Shown here in pieces: positions 18,378-26,488 of a stretch of DNA of 64,000 bases (position 1 is the first letter of the stretch; every line of letters begins with the position of its first letter). The DNA comes from RGIG4708 sp045538875 (lineage in GTDB: Bacteria > Bacillota > Clostridia > UMGS1810): positions 209,378 to 273,377 of the forward strand of contig JAZQEG010000010.1 in assembly GCA_045538875.1 (NCBI GenBank), given 5' to 3'. The notes beneath the pieces are model-generated. The model searched no databases and was not told where the DNA came from. It was given only the letters and a program-made list of their open reading frames with translations. A program made the translations under genes and the position numbers.

Positions 18378-18758
18378 TTACAATAATTTATTTATGTTAA
18401 TTAAAAGTTGTTTTAACCATGGGATACATAGTGAAATCATCGTAATTCTTGCGGCAAGGTCAACTTTGTCTGCAATGGAACGGTGGCCATAATCAGTACA
18501 CAAGTTACATATAAAATTTTTGCTAAGTGTAATAGCACATATTTTAAAACAAAGTGCCACAATGTCAGAATCAATATTTATATCCGCAATCAAAAGCATA
18601 AATTCTGATTTGATTTTGTATATATCCTGTATGATAAGCTTTAAAATAACAATACATGTTATAATGCTTATAGGAAGTGCAAACTCAATTTTAAATTCTT
18701 TTACAATATTTACAGTTATCAGGCCTGCTATAGCAATTAAAATTATTTTATAAAACAT
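18378..18758 (-). CDS. spoIIIAD: Stage III sporulation protein AD
   Basis: Small membrane protein of 126 aa with three to four hydrophobic segments, the expected size (about 130). GHRSIADKVDLAARITMISLCIPWLKQLL at the C-terminus is the family signature. Its ATG overlaps the spoIIIAC stop in a TGATG arrangement, so the two are translationally coupled. Confidence 0.92.
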   Translation of the reverse strand: MFYKIILIAIAGLITVNIVKEFKIEFALPISIITCIVILKLIIQDIYKIKSEFMLLIADINIDSDIVALCFKICAITLSKNFICNLCTDYGHRSIADKVDLAARITMISLCIPWLKQLLININKLL

Positions 18759-18952
18759 CAGAAACTAAACATTGTACGTATTGCTTCAAATAATCTGTTA
18801 ATTTCGGTTACTACCATAAGCATAACTATAATAAGTCCCCCAATAGAAAGCATAAGTGCCTGTTCTTCCCTGCCCGCCTGAACCAACAGTCTGTACAATA
18901 TTGCAACAATAATCCCAATCCCTGCTATTTTAAATATCAAATCAAGCTCCAT
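18758..18952 (-). CDS. spoIIIAC: Stage III sporulation protein AC
   Basis: 64 aa with two membrane helices (IIFKIAGIGIIVAILYRLLVQ-type and IGGLIIVMLMVVTEI) joined by the short loop AGREEQALMLS, the SpoIIIAC signature. The start at 18952 has GGAGGTAAAA; the longer frame begins inside that site. It is coupled to spoIIIAD. Confidence 0.94.
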   Translation of the reverse strand: MELDLIFKIAGIGIIVAILYRLLVQAGREEQALMLSIGGLIIVMLMVVTEINRLFEAIRTMFSF

Positions 18953-18963
18953 TTTTACCTCCA

Positions 18964-19473
18964 TCATATTAGCACCACTACAATAAAAAATCCTGATAAT
19001 GCAGATATATACAAAGTAAGTTTATTATTTTGTTTATTTTGGTTCTGCTTGCGGCTCAAAGTTTTGCTCAATTGAGATATTTGTCTGTCGGCACAGGCTT
19101 TATATTCATTTGCATCGCCAGCCCTAAGGTCGCTGCTGAAATCTTCCAGTAATTGTATTGTTGATTTTAAAAAATCAGACTTTATGCACTTGTCCCAAGC
19201 CTTTGTAAATGATAGTGTATTTGAGTCGGACAACTTTTTTGCAAATGCCTCAAATGCATTTTTATGTACAAAATCAGTATTTTTAAGACTGTTAATAATT
19301 GCTGTTGCTACATCATTTGAATTGTATTCTATTTGTGATTTAAAATCCTCATAAAATCTTATTGTTTTTTTGATTTCTTCCGTTTCGGCGTTGTTTTGCC
19401 TTACAATGCTTATTCCTAAAACAACCGATGTTAAAATTATAATTATGCCACCTAATATTTTAAAATATGTCAT
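18964..19473 (-). CDS. spoIIIAB: Stage III sporulation protein AB
   Basis: 169 aa, the family length (171 in Bacillus). An N-terminal membrane helix (ILGGIIIILTSVVLGISI) is followed by a cytoplasmic helical domain with FYEDFKSQIEYNSNDVATAI and a C-terminal membrane helix (LYISALSGFFIVVVLI). It resembles type II secretion GspF-like subunits. Its ATG shares a base with the spoIIIAA stop (TAATG). Confidence 0.92.
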   Translation of the reverse strand: MTYFKILGGIIIILTSVVLGISIVRQNNAETEEIKKTIRFYEDFKSQIEYNSNDVATAIINSLKNTDFVHKNAFEAFAKKLSDSNTLSFTKAWDKCIKSDFLKSTIQLLEDFSSDLRAGDANEYKACADRQISQLSKTLSRKQNQNKQNNKLTLYISALSGFFIVVVLI

Positions 19474-20384
19474 TATACAAACCTCCTGATATTTTCAATT
19501 GTTCCCTTGCCCTTTCTGTCACTTAATTCAACAGCAAAAAACGGTTTTAACCTATTGGTATCAGGCAAATTCAGGCAATTTTCATAGCAACTTCCATGCA
19601 CAGAAAACACACACTTTACACCTGATCTGATTATATTGTTTATTGTACATATTTCATCCATGTTCCAAATTTCATCACATATTATTACATCAGGTGACAT
19701 TGTACGTAAAATAATTTCTGCAGAAATATTTTTAGGACAGTCGCTCATAACGGAAATACTGCTCGCTAACGGTTCGCTTGTCATATTTTCTGTATATATC
19801 TCGCCTCTTTCATCTATTATGCATAAATGCAAATGAGGATATATTTGAGTTATATAATTTACATAGTTTTTTATAAAAGTTGTTTTACCGCAACCAGGAG
19901 GTGAAATTACACATACATTTGACAATCGGTTGTTAACAGTAAGTTGTCTGAACAAATCATCATTAAACAGCTTTTTTTGTTTTGCAATTCTAATGTTTAT
20001 TGAACTAACGTCTTTAATGAGAGCCAGTTCATTATTTTTTATAATTGTTTTTCCGCAAATTCCTATACGATGTCCGCCATTAACAGGAATATATCCGTTT
20101 TTTAAATGATACTCATACGCATAGGCAGACATTTTTGTTGCATTTTGGATTATATCCGTAACAGTTGATTTTTTAAATATATAAGGTCTGTCCAATACTG
20201 TTCCAAAGCTTTGCCTTTCTGTTAGTAAAAGTGCAACGTTATCAGCTTTTATTCACAGATAACCCGAATTATGAATTCTGATTTCTTCACACTTGTCCCA
20301 CATTGTTTCATTCATTGCCACATTTAAAACATTTTTGATTTCGGGTGTAAATACTTCATACAAATGTTTTTTTATCAAATTCAT
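19473..20384 (-). pseudogene. spoIIIAA: Stage III sporulation protein AA, with in-frame TGA at codon 44
   Basis: ATPase of the SpoIIIA channel. From ATG 20384 (preceded by AGGAG) the frame encodes MNLIKKHLYEVF...CEEIRIHNSGYL, then TGA at 20253-20255, then continues unbroken as IKADNVALLLTE to the stop at 19473. Read through, it has 303 codons, matching the family (about 307). Downstream motifs are intact: NGGHRIGICG, Walker A SPPGCGKTTF, LCIIDERGEI and DVIICDEI. An in-frame TTG at 20195 could start a 240-aa N-truncated product, but no good ribosome site precedes it. Either a true nonsense mutation or a sequence error; not visible as recoding. Confidence 0.88.
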
Positions 20385-20437
20385 ATGTATCAACTCCTGA
20401 TATAAAAATTATATTATTGACAATGTATTATAGAACC

Positions 20438-20466
20438 TTGACATTCAAAAAAAAATTGTGTACTAT
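20438..20466 (+). promoter_or_regulatory. Sigma-A promoter of sigH
   Basis: Consensus TTGACA (20438-20443), a 17-nt spacer and TACTAT (20461-20466). The expected transcription start falls about 10 nt before the sigH ATG at 20483, giving a very short leader that still holds GGTGAT. Confidence 0.75.
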
Positions 20467-20482
20467 ATTTTTGGTGATATAT

Positions 20483-21088
20483 ATGTTAAACAATGCTTTT
20501 AGCAATTTTAAAGATGAAGAAATAGCAATAATGGCATCAAAAGGCGATTCGGATGCTACTGATTTTTTGCTGTCAAAGTATAGCAATATGGTGCTTTCGA
20601 TTACAAGATCTTATTTTTTAATTGGTGCAGATTATGATGATGTTATACAGGAAGGCATGATAGGTTTATTTAAAGCCATACGTGACTATAAAAAAAATGA
20701 CACATCATTTTCTACCTTTGCACATATGTGCATTAAAAGACAAATTATTACCGCAATCAAGTCCGCCACACGCAAAAAGCATATGCCTCTTAATAGCTAT
20801 GTATCACTAAACAAAACAATATACGATGACGAGCAAGAAACAACGTTACTTAATTTGCTTGCTAACAACATAGAGCCCTCACCCGAGGATATCCTAATAA
20901 ATAAAGAGGGCTTAGACATTACTATAAATAATATATTTTCGATTTTGAGCATTTATGAAAAATCTGTTTTGCAAAAATATCTTCAGGGTATGTCATATAC
21001 TGACATTGCAAATGAACTGAATAAATCGGAAAAATCTATAGATAATGCACTTCAGAGAATAAAAAACAAAATAGAAAAACTGCTGTAA
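20483..21088 (+). CDS. sigH: RNA polymerase sporulation sigma factor SigH (Spo0H)
   Basis: Sigma-70 family factor that directs early sporulation and transition-state genes. 201 aa from ATG 20483; an upstream ATG (20417) lies before the promoter and is rejected. Region 2 shows DEEIAIMASKGDSDATDFLLSKY and DDVIQEGMIGLFKAIRDY, with FSTFAHMCIKRQIITAIKSATRKKH for -10 recognition. Region 4 shows LSIYEKSVLQKYLQGMSYTDIANELNKSEKSIDNALQR. It is divergent from spoIIIAA with a 98-nt gap, an uncommon neighbourhood for sigH. Confidence 0.92.
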   Translation: MLNNAFSNFKDEEIAIMASKGDSDATDFLLSKYSNMVLSITRSYFLIGADYDDVIQEGMIGLFKAIRDYKKNDTSFSTFAHMCIKRQIITAIKSATRKKHMPLNSYVSLNKTIYDDEQETTLLNLLANNIEPSPEDILINKEGLDITINNIFSILSIYEKSVLQKYLQGMSYTDIANELNKSEKSIDNALQRIKNKIEKLL

Positions 21089-21113
21089 ATCAATTTTTTA
21101 CAGCAGTTTTTTT
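21076..21113 (+). terminator. Terminator of sigH
   Basis: AAAACTGCTGTAAA (21076-21089) pairs with TTTACAGCAGTTTT (21097-21110), followed by TTT. It overlaps the sigH stop codon and the last bases of the convergent glycosyltransferase gene. Confidence 0.85.
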
Positions 21114-22202
21114 GTAAAGTTCATCAAGTATTATTTTTTGGGCAGGAAGGCAAAAATCCTTATCTAAATTAGTTTTTATTTTATTATATAAAAATTCGTC
21201 TGACAGCAACAGTCCAACATTTTCTATCACCTTGTCCACATCATATGATGATATCCCATATGTGTTTTGTGAAAAAAAATCTCTGTTGTAAGCTTCGCAA
21301 CCAGATACGGCATTTACAAATACAATCGGAAGAGAAAGCGTAGCAGATTCGGTAATGGTTAAACCTCCTGCTTTTGTAATTAAAATATCTGCCGCCTGCA
21401 TATATACCTCTATGTCCGAAACAAATCCAAAAAGTATAAGTTCTGGATATTTTTTTAAACTTTCATATAATTTTTCGTTGTTGCCGCAAATAACAGCAAC
21501 ATTACACTCGTTTTCATAATTACTTATAAGACTAACAGCAATATCCTCAATAGGTCCGCACCCCATAGATCCGCCTGCAATAATCACAAGCTTTTTGTTA
21601 TCAGAAATATTAATTGCCTTTCTGGCATCCTCTTTAGAAATTTTATTTTCATAAAATATATCTCTAACCGGTATTCCGCTTGGGACAAGTTTTGATTCGT
21701 CAATGCCGCACTCAATGTGTACACCTTTAAGTTTTTTATGTGCAATAAAATATTTATCAAGATTTGTGTTTGCAATTTCAGGATAGCATGTGTAATCTGT
21801 TGATACGTGACAAGCATATATTGATGCATCTAAATTTCTTTTAATATAATCAAGAGCAAGTGAAGCAAAAACATGCACCGCAATTATACAATCATAATTA
21901 TTTTTTTGCAAAAATTTATAAAGCTTATCCGCATATTTTGAACAATATTTATAAATAAGTGTCTCTTTGCGTTTTGTAGTTTCATTTTCAGATAATTTGT
22001 AGCCTATTTCAAAAAGTTTTGGAGCATGACGATATATAAAAACGTGTCCATTACAAATTATGTTATTTGCAATTTCTTTTCCAAATCCCAAAAAATCTGC
22101 TATATCACATTTTATGTTTTGTTTGTCAAAGTAAGATTTTAAGGCTAATGCAGCACTGTTGTGCCCACCGCCGGTATTACATGTAAGAATTAAAATTTTC
22201 AT
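21090..22202 (-). CDS. MGDG synthase-like glycosyltransferase (GT28/UgtP family)
   Basis: About 370 aa GT-B enzyme. The N-terminal MKILILTCNTGGGHNSAALALKSYF matches the MGDG-synthase N domain; the C-terminal nucleotide-sugar site shows GFVSDIEVYMQAADILITKAGGLTITESATLSLPIV. Family members transfer hexose from UDP-sugars to diacylglycerol to make membrane glycolipids and lipoteichoic acid anchors; that substrate is inferred. The start at 22202 has GGAGATAAAA. Monocistronic. Confidence 0.87.
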   Translation of the reverse strand: MKILILTCNTGGGHNSAALALKSYFDKQNIKCDIADFLGFGKEIANNIICNGHVFIYRHAPKLFEIGYKLSENETTKRKETLIYKYCSKYADKLYKFLQKNNYDCIIAVHVFASLALDYIKRNLDASIYACHVSTDYTCYPEIANTNLDKYFIAHKKLKGVHIECGIDESKLVPSGIPVRDIFYENKISKEDARKAINISDNKKLVIIAGGSMGCGPIEDIAVSLISNYENECNVAVICGNNEKLYESLKKYPELILFGFVSDIEVYMQAADILITKAGGLTITESATLSLPIVFVNAVSGCEAYNRDFFSQNTYGISSYDVDKVIENVGLLLSDEFLYNKIKTNLDKDFCLPAQKIILDELYKKTAVKN

Positions 22203-22323
22203 TTTTATCTCCAATCAGTAAAAAGTTACGTTGTCTTAGCTTAAAGTATATCACATACACACAAGTAATTCAACAAATTTATTCAACTGCAAGCATAATA
22301 CCAATAATTATTACAACGGATGG

Positions 22324-22803
22324 TTATTTGTGATACTGTTCGTTTGCGTTAATTTTAAAAGCTCTATATATCTGCTCACACAAAATCAAACGCATCAACT
22401 GGTGTGGAAATGTCATTAATGAAAAACTCAGCCTAAAGTCAGAACGTGCCTTTACCTTGTCACATAGTCCAAGCGAGCCGCCAATAACAAAATCAATTGT
22501 ACTGGTACCTTTTATAGTTACATCGGCAATTTTTTGAGCAAGTTGTTCACTAGACAAAATTTTGCCTTCAACACAAAGGCTTACAACATACTCATTATTA
22601 GCAATTTTTGAAAGAATTTTTTCGCCTTCTGCTGATTTGATTTTTTCACATTCTGCATTTGATGCATTATCGGGTATTTTTTCATCCAAAAGCTCAACAA
22701 TTTCTATTGTGGCAAACCTGCCAAGTCTTTTAATATACTCCTCAATACCATCTTTTAAGTATTTTTCTTTTAATTTACCAACGCAAATAATTTTAATCTT
22801 CAT
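22324..22803 (-). CDS. rlmH: 23S rRNA pseudouridine-1915 N3-methyltransferase RlmH
   Basis: SPOUT methyltransferase acting on pseudouridine 1915 in helix 69 of 23S rRNA on assembled ribosomes. 159 aa from ATG 22803, exactly the family length. MKIKIICVGKLKEKYLKDGI at the start and the knot region FVIGGSLGLCDKV, FSLMTFPHQLMR and LCEQIYRAFKINANEQYHK at the end are diagnostic. Confidence 0.97.
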   Translation of the reverse strand: MKIKIICVGKLKEKYLKDGIEEYIKRLGRFATIEIVELLDEKIPDNASNAECEKIKSAEGEKILSKIANNEYVVSLCVEGKILSSEQLAQKIADVTIKGTSTIDFVIGGSLGLCDKVKARSDFRLSFSLMTFPHQLMRLILCEQIYRAFKINANEQYHK

Positions 22804-22820
22804 AGTATATCTCTCCAAAA

Positions 22821-22856
22821 CATAAAATCATCTGCAAAAATACAGATGATTTTATA
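22821..22856 (-). terminator. Terminator downstream of the cysteine-desulfurase-like gene
   Basis: AAAATCATCTG (22824-22834) pairs with CAGATGATTTT (22843-22853). It sits immediately after the stop of the minus-strand gene at 22859; the U tract is short. Confidence 0.65.
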
Positions 22857-22858
22857 AT

Positions 22859-23977
22859 TTACAACAAATTAACAGCCATCAGTGCTTTTGCTACTTCATC
22901 TTTGGTGTTGAAGTTACTAAAACTGAACCTGACAGCACCATCATCACTGCCTATTGTCTTATGTGCTCTGTAAGCACAGTGATATCCAGCTCTTGAGGCA
23001 ATTTTGAACTTGTCATTGAGCAATTGTGATAGTGTTACACAATCAAAACCCGATTTGTTAAAAGCAACAACACCTGTTTGTTTGTTGACATCACGCGGTC
23101 CATAAACTGTAACACCTCTGATATTGCCAACACCTTCTATAAAATATTTTGCAAGTGCAGCCTCGTGCCGCCGTATTGCATCAATTCCGTGAATTTTTAC
23201 ATATTTAATTCCTTCACAAAGACCTGCAATCCCGGGAGCATTTAAAGTACCGCTTTCAAATTTGTCGGGCAATTCTTCAGGCTGATCAAAATGTGCCGAG
23301 TAGCTGCCTGTGCCGCCCTCAATAAGAGTTGACAATTTATATTTACAGTTTATACACAATACTCCTGTACCCATAGGTCCATATAAACCCTTGTGCCCTG
23401 CAAGTGCAATAAAATCTGCATTTTTACAAACATTAATAACACCGCCACTTTGTGCACAATCAACAGCAAACAAAATGCCATTTTCATTTGCAATGTCCCC
23501 TATTTTTTGTATATCCTGGATAGTTCCGCATACATTTGAAACATGATTTACAATTATTAGTTTTGTGTGCGGAGTAATACGCCTCTTTATATCATCAGGA
23601 TTTACAAAACCTGTTATGTCACCGTCAACTATGTCAAATTTTACACCATTGTGTGACAATTTGTCAAGTGGACGCAGTACAGAATTATGCTCCATAGAAG
23701 TTGTAATTACATGGTCACCCGGCTTTAAAACGCCTTTGATAATTATATTTAATGCTTCTGTTGTATTTTTTGTAAAAATCACAGATGAACAATCAGAAAT
23801 ACCAAACATATCTGCTATAAGTTCACGGCATTCATATAATACCTGTGAAGATTTTTGAGCCATGTCATATCCACTTCGCCCTGGGTTTGCTCCATATTTT
23901 TTCATAAATTCATATACACCACGGTAAACCCTATCCGGCTTTGGCCACGTTGTTGCACTGTTATCAAAATAAATCAA
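22859..23977 (-). CDS. Class V aminotransferase, cysteine desulfurase family
   Basis: 372 aa PLP enzyme. IYFDNSATTWPKP at the N-terminus, NTTEALNIIIKG, VDCAQSGG, the PLP-lysine motif ALAGHKGLYGP and the cysteine loop SRAGYHCAYRAHKT are all present. It belongs to the SufS-like subgroup that occurs beside DUF3343 proteins. It probably releases sulfur (or selenium) from cysteine (or selenocysteine). The start is set at TTG 23977 because GAGGTG lies 6 nt upstream; the GTG at 23986 overlaps that site. It begins 11 nt after the DUF3343 gene. Confidence 0.88.
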   Translation of the reverse strand: MIYFDNSATTWPKPDRVYRGVYEFMKKYGANPGRSGYDMAQKSSQVLYECRELIADMFGISDCSSVIFTKNTTEALNIIIKGVLKPGDHVITTSMEHNSVLRPLDKLSHNGVKFDIVDGDITGFVNPDDIKRRITPHTKLIIVNHVSNVCGTIQDIQKIGDIANENGILFAVDCAQSGGVINVCKNADFIALAGHKGLYGPMGTGVLCINCKYKLSTLIEGGTGSYSAHFDQPEELPDKFESGTLNAPGIAGLCEGIKYVKIHGIDAIRRHEAALAKYFIEGVGNIRGVTVYGPRDVNKQTGVVAFNKSGFDCVTLSQLLNDKFKIASRAGYHCAYRAHKTIGSDDGAVRFSFSNFNTKDEVAKALMAVNLL

Positions 23978-23987
23978 AGCAAACACC

Positions 23988-24233
23988 TCATATTAATTTT
24001 TTATAATCTTTTTCACTAAATACGCCCTTTGTATATACGTCAAGGCTTTTTACCATATTCCATGCCATTGGCATATCTGTTTGTGCAATACGCACGCAGT
24101 AACTGCAACTTTTAAGTGGTATATTTTTTGGCGTTTGTATTACCCTTGATTTTATTGAATACTTTTTTTCAAGTTCAGATTTAATTTTGTTTGCAGTTGT
24201 TAGAGAAGAAAAAACTATCAAAGCAAATTCCAT
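23988..24233 (-). CDS. DUF3343 small protein, putative sulfur/selenium carrier
   Basis: 81 aa. Recognised as DUF3343 by FALIVFSSLTTANKIKSELEKK and the SCSYCVRI segment with a CxxC-like pair (Cys residues near 44 and 47). Family members are described as putative Se/S carrier-like proteins. Cotranscription with a cysteine desulfurase supports a role in handling chalcogens. No selenoprotein genes are in the window, so selenium involvement is inference. Confidence 0.8.
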   Translation of the reverse strand: MEFALIVFSSLTTANKIKSELEKKYSIKSRVIQTPKNIPLKSCSYCVRIAQTDMPMAWNMVKSLDVYTKGVFSEKDYKKLI

Positions 24234-24317
24234 TTATATCCTCCTTTGTATTTGATGGGCAAATAAATACACCCGATTTATAATATGAATTAAAAACATT
24301 TTTGTTGCAAAAATATA

Positions 24318-24345
24318 TTGATTTATTCAAAATAAAATGTATAAT
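24318..24345 (+). promoter_or_regulatory. Probable sigma-A promoter of mreB
   Basis: TTGATT (24318-24323), a 16-nt spacer and TATAAT (24340-24345), 31 nt before the mreB start. Confidence 0.55.
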
Positions 24346-24376
24346 ATAATTATATAGAAAATGCTGAGGTGATAAT

Positions 24377-25381
24377 ATGTCTTTTTGGAAAAGTCAGGAA
24401 ATTGGAATAGATTTAGGTACTGCCACCATTTTGGTATACATTAAAGGAAAAGGGATTGTACTTGATGAACCAAGTGTTGTTGCTATAAATACCAACACAA
24501 ACGAAGTTCAGGCTGTTGGCAGTAAAGCACAGGAAATGATTGGACGGACTCCATCTAACATAAATGCTATAAGGCCACTAAAAAGCGGTGTCATTTCGGA
24601 TTATAAAACCACAGAAATTATGATTAAATATTTGCTGGACAAGGTATGTACACGCTCATTGTTTAAGCCAAAGGTTGTAGTTTGCATACCGAGCGTTGTT
24701 ACCGAGGTTGAAAAAAAGTCTGTTATTGATGCCACCACAAATGCAGGTGCTGGCAGTGCATATTTAATTGAGGAGCCAATTGCTGCGGCAATTGGTGCAG
24801 ACATAGATATTTCTAAGGCTGAAGGCACAATGGTTGTTGATATAGGCGGCGGAACCTGCGATATTGCAGTAATATCTCTCGGTGGTACTGTTGTACACGA
24901 TTCGGTACGTATTGCGGGCGACGATTTTGACAATGCAATAATCAAATATGTCAAAAAAAGCTACAATATGCTTATTGGCGAACGCACTGCCGAAAAGGTA
25001 AAGCGTACAATTGGATGTGTGTATCCCCTTGTAGATCCGCTGAATATGGAAATTAAAGGTCGCAGCCTGCAAACCGGGCTCCCTGCAAAGGTAGAAATTA
25101 CATCAACAGAAATTTTAGAGGCTCTTGGCGAGTGTGCAATGGAAATAGTAAATGGTGTTAAAGCAGTACTTGAGCAAACACCGCCCGAAATTTTAGGTGA
25201 TATAATTACAAATGGAATATTGCTTACAGGCGGCGGTTCAAACCTTAGAGGTCTTGATTTACTTATTGAAAAGTGTACAGGAATAAGTGTTTCAGTTGCA
25301 CAAAATCCCGAACAATGTGTTGCAATTGGTACTGGACGAGCTCTTGAAAATTTGCAATTTATATCAGAAAATTCAATATGA
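24377..25381 (+). CDS. mreB: Rod-shape actin homologue MreB/Mbl
   Basis: Actin-like ATPase forming membrane-associated filaments that guide lateral wall synthesis. 334 aa. Phosphate-binding loops are IGIDLGTATILVYIKGKG and VDIGGGTCDIAVISLGG; EEPIAAAIGADIDI and LTGGGSNLRGLDLLI are also family marks. The N-terminal SFWKSQEIG may be part of the membrane-binding end. It has its own promoter and terminator and no mreC/mreD beside it, suggesting an Mbl-like paralogue; the exact paralogue is uncertain. Confidence 0.93.
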   Translation: MSFWKSQEIGIDLGTATILVYIKGKGIVLDEPSVVAINTNTNEVQAVGSKAQEMIGRTPSNINAIRPLKSGVISDYKTTEIMIKYLLDKVCTRSLFKPKVVVCIPSVVTEVEKKSVIDATTNAGAGSAYLIEEPIAAAIGADIDISKAEGTMVVDIGGGTCDIAVISLGGTVVHDSVRIAGDDFDNAIIKYVKKSYNMLIGERTAEKVKRTIGCVYPLVDPLNMEIKGRSLQTGLPAKVEITSTEILEALGECAMEIVNGVKAVLEQTPPEILGDIITNGILLTGGGSNLRGLDLLIEKCTGISVSVAQNPEQCVAIGTGRALENLQFISENSI

Positions 25382-25392
25382 TTTTAAAACTA

Positions 25393-25430
25393 AAAAAACA
25401 TACTTTGCATTTTTGCAAAGTATGTTTTTT
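25393..25430. terminator. Bidirectional terminator between mreB and kdgK
   Basis: AAAAAACATACTTTGC (25393-25408) pairs with GCAAAGTATGTTTTTT (25415-25430): a long stem with A and U tracts suited to both convergent genes. Confidence 0.9.
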
Positions 25431-25444
25431 GTTATTTGATTAAT

Positions 25445-26470
25445 TTATCTTGATACACGGCCCGAACCGTCACCTTTCATGAGGTTTTTAACCTCATCAA
25501 GTGTAACAAGGTTCATATCGCCCTCAATTGTGTGTTTAAGACAAGATGCTGCAACTGCAAATTCAATTGCATCCTGATTTGAATAGCCTGCAAGCATTGC
25601 ATAAATAAGACCGCCGCCAAATGAATCACCGCCGCCAACTCTGTCTACAATTGTCATATGATATTTTTTAGATTTGTAAAAACCATCTTCCTTAGCATCA
25701 TAAAGAAGTGCAGACCAGTCATTTTCCGAAGCAGAAATGCTTTCACGAAGTGTGATGGCAATGTGCGAGCAGCCAAATCTTTCAACAAGCTGGCGAGCAA
25801 CATCTTTGTAACCTTCATCACTGATTTTACCGCCTGTAACATCTGTATTTGCAGCATGGATACCAAATACCTTTTCAGCATCTTCTTCGTTTGCAATACA
25901 AACATCAACATATTTCATAAGCTCGCCCATAACCTGTCCTGCTTTTTCAGTTGACCAAAGTTTTTTTCTGAAGTTAAGGTCACAGCTAACTTTAATACCC
26001 TTTTCCTTGGCTTTTTTACATGCGTCAAGGCAAATTGCTGCAGTTTCATCGCTAAGTGCAGGAGTAATGCCTGTAAAGTGGAACCAGTCAGCACCCTCAA
26101 AAATAGCATCCCAGTCAAAATCTGCTTTTGTTGCTGTAGCTATAGAAGAATGTGCTCTGTCATATACTACATTAGAAGCTCGCTGCGAAGCACCCTTTTC
26201 GCAAAAGTAGATACCAAGTCTTTCGCCGCCGCGTGCAATGTGCTTTGTGCAGATGTTGTATTTGCGAAGCTGTGAAAGACAAGCTTCACCAATAGGGTTG
26301 TTAGGGAGTTTTGTAACAAAACAAGCATCTCCGCCATAATTGGCAACCGAAGCACAAACATTTGCTTCACCGCCGCCGTATTCAACCTCAAAGCTCTGTG
26401 CCTGAATATATCTCTGATGGCCAGGAGTCTGAAGTCTCATCATAATTTCACCAAAAGTAACAACTTTCAT
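25445..26470 (-). CDS. kdgK: 2-dehydro-3-deoxygluconokinase
   Basis: PfkB-family sugar kinase phosphorylating 2-keto-3-deoxygluconate to KDPG. 341 aa. VVTFGEIMMRLQTPGHQRY, GGGEANVCASVANYGGDACFVTKLP and the catalytic-base region DRVGGGDSFGGGLIYAM are seen. The start at 26470 has GGAGGTACATAA. It follows eda by 18 nt, and together they convert KDG from uronate or pectin breakdown to pyruvate and glyceraldehyde-3-phosphate. No uronate isomerase or edd is present in the window. Confidence 0.92.
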   Translation of the reverse strand: MKVVTFGEIMMRLQTPGHQRYIQAQSFEVEYGGGEANVCASVANYGGDACFVTKLPNNPIGEACLSQLRKYNICTKHIARGGERLGIYFCEKGASQRASNVVYDRAHSSIATATKADFDWDAIFEGADWFHFTGITPALSDETAAICLDACKKAKEKGIKVSCDLNFRKKLWSTEKAGQVMGELMKYVDVCIANEEDAEKVFGIHAANTDVTGGKISDEGYKDVARQLVERFGCSHIAITLRESISASENDWSALLYDAKEDGFYKSKKYHMTIVDRVGGGDSFGGGLIYAMLAGYSNQDAIEFAVAASCLKHTIEGDMNLVTLDEVKNLMKGDGSGRVSR

Positions 26471-26488
26471 TTTATGTACCTCCAATAA

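Noticed and set aside
20253..20255. TGA in spoIIIAA as selenocysteine or recoded tryptophan
   Set aside because: No clear hairpin follows the codon, the family has no conserved Cys or Trp there that I know of, and TGA ends other genes in the window.
20417..20482. Upstream ATG giving a 223-aa SigH
   Set aside because: It lies before the near-consensus promoter, so it would not be in the mRNA; ATG 20483 has its own ribosome site.
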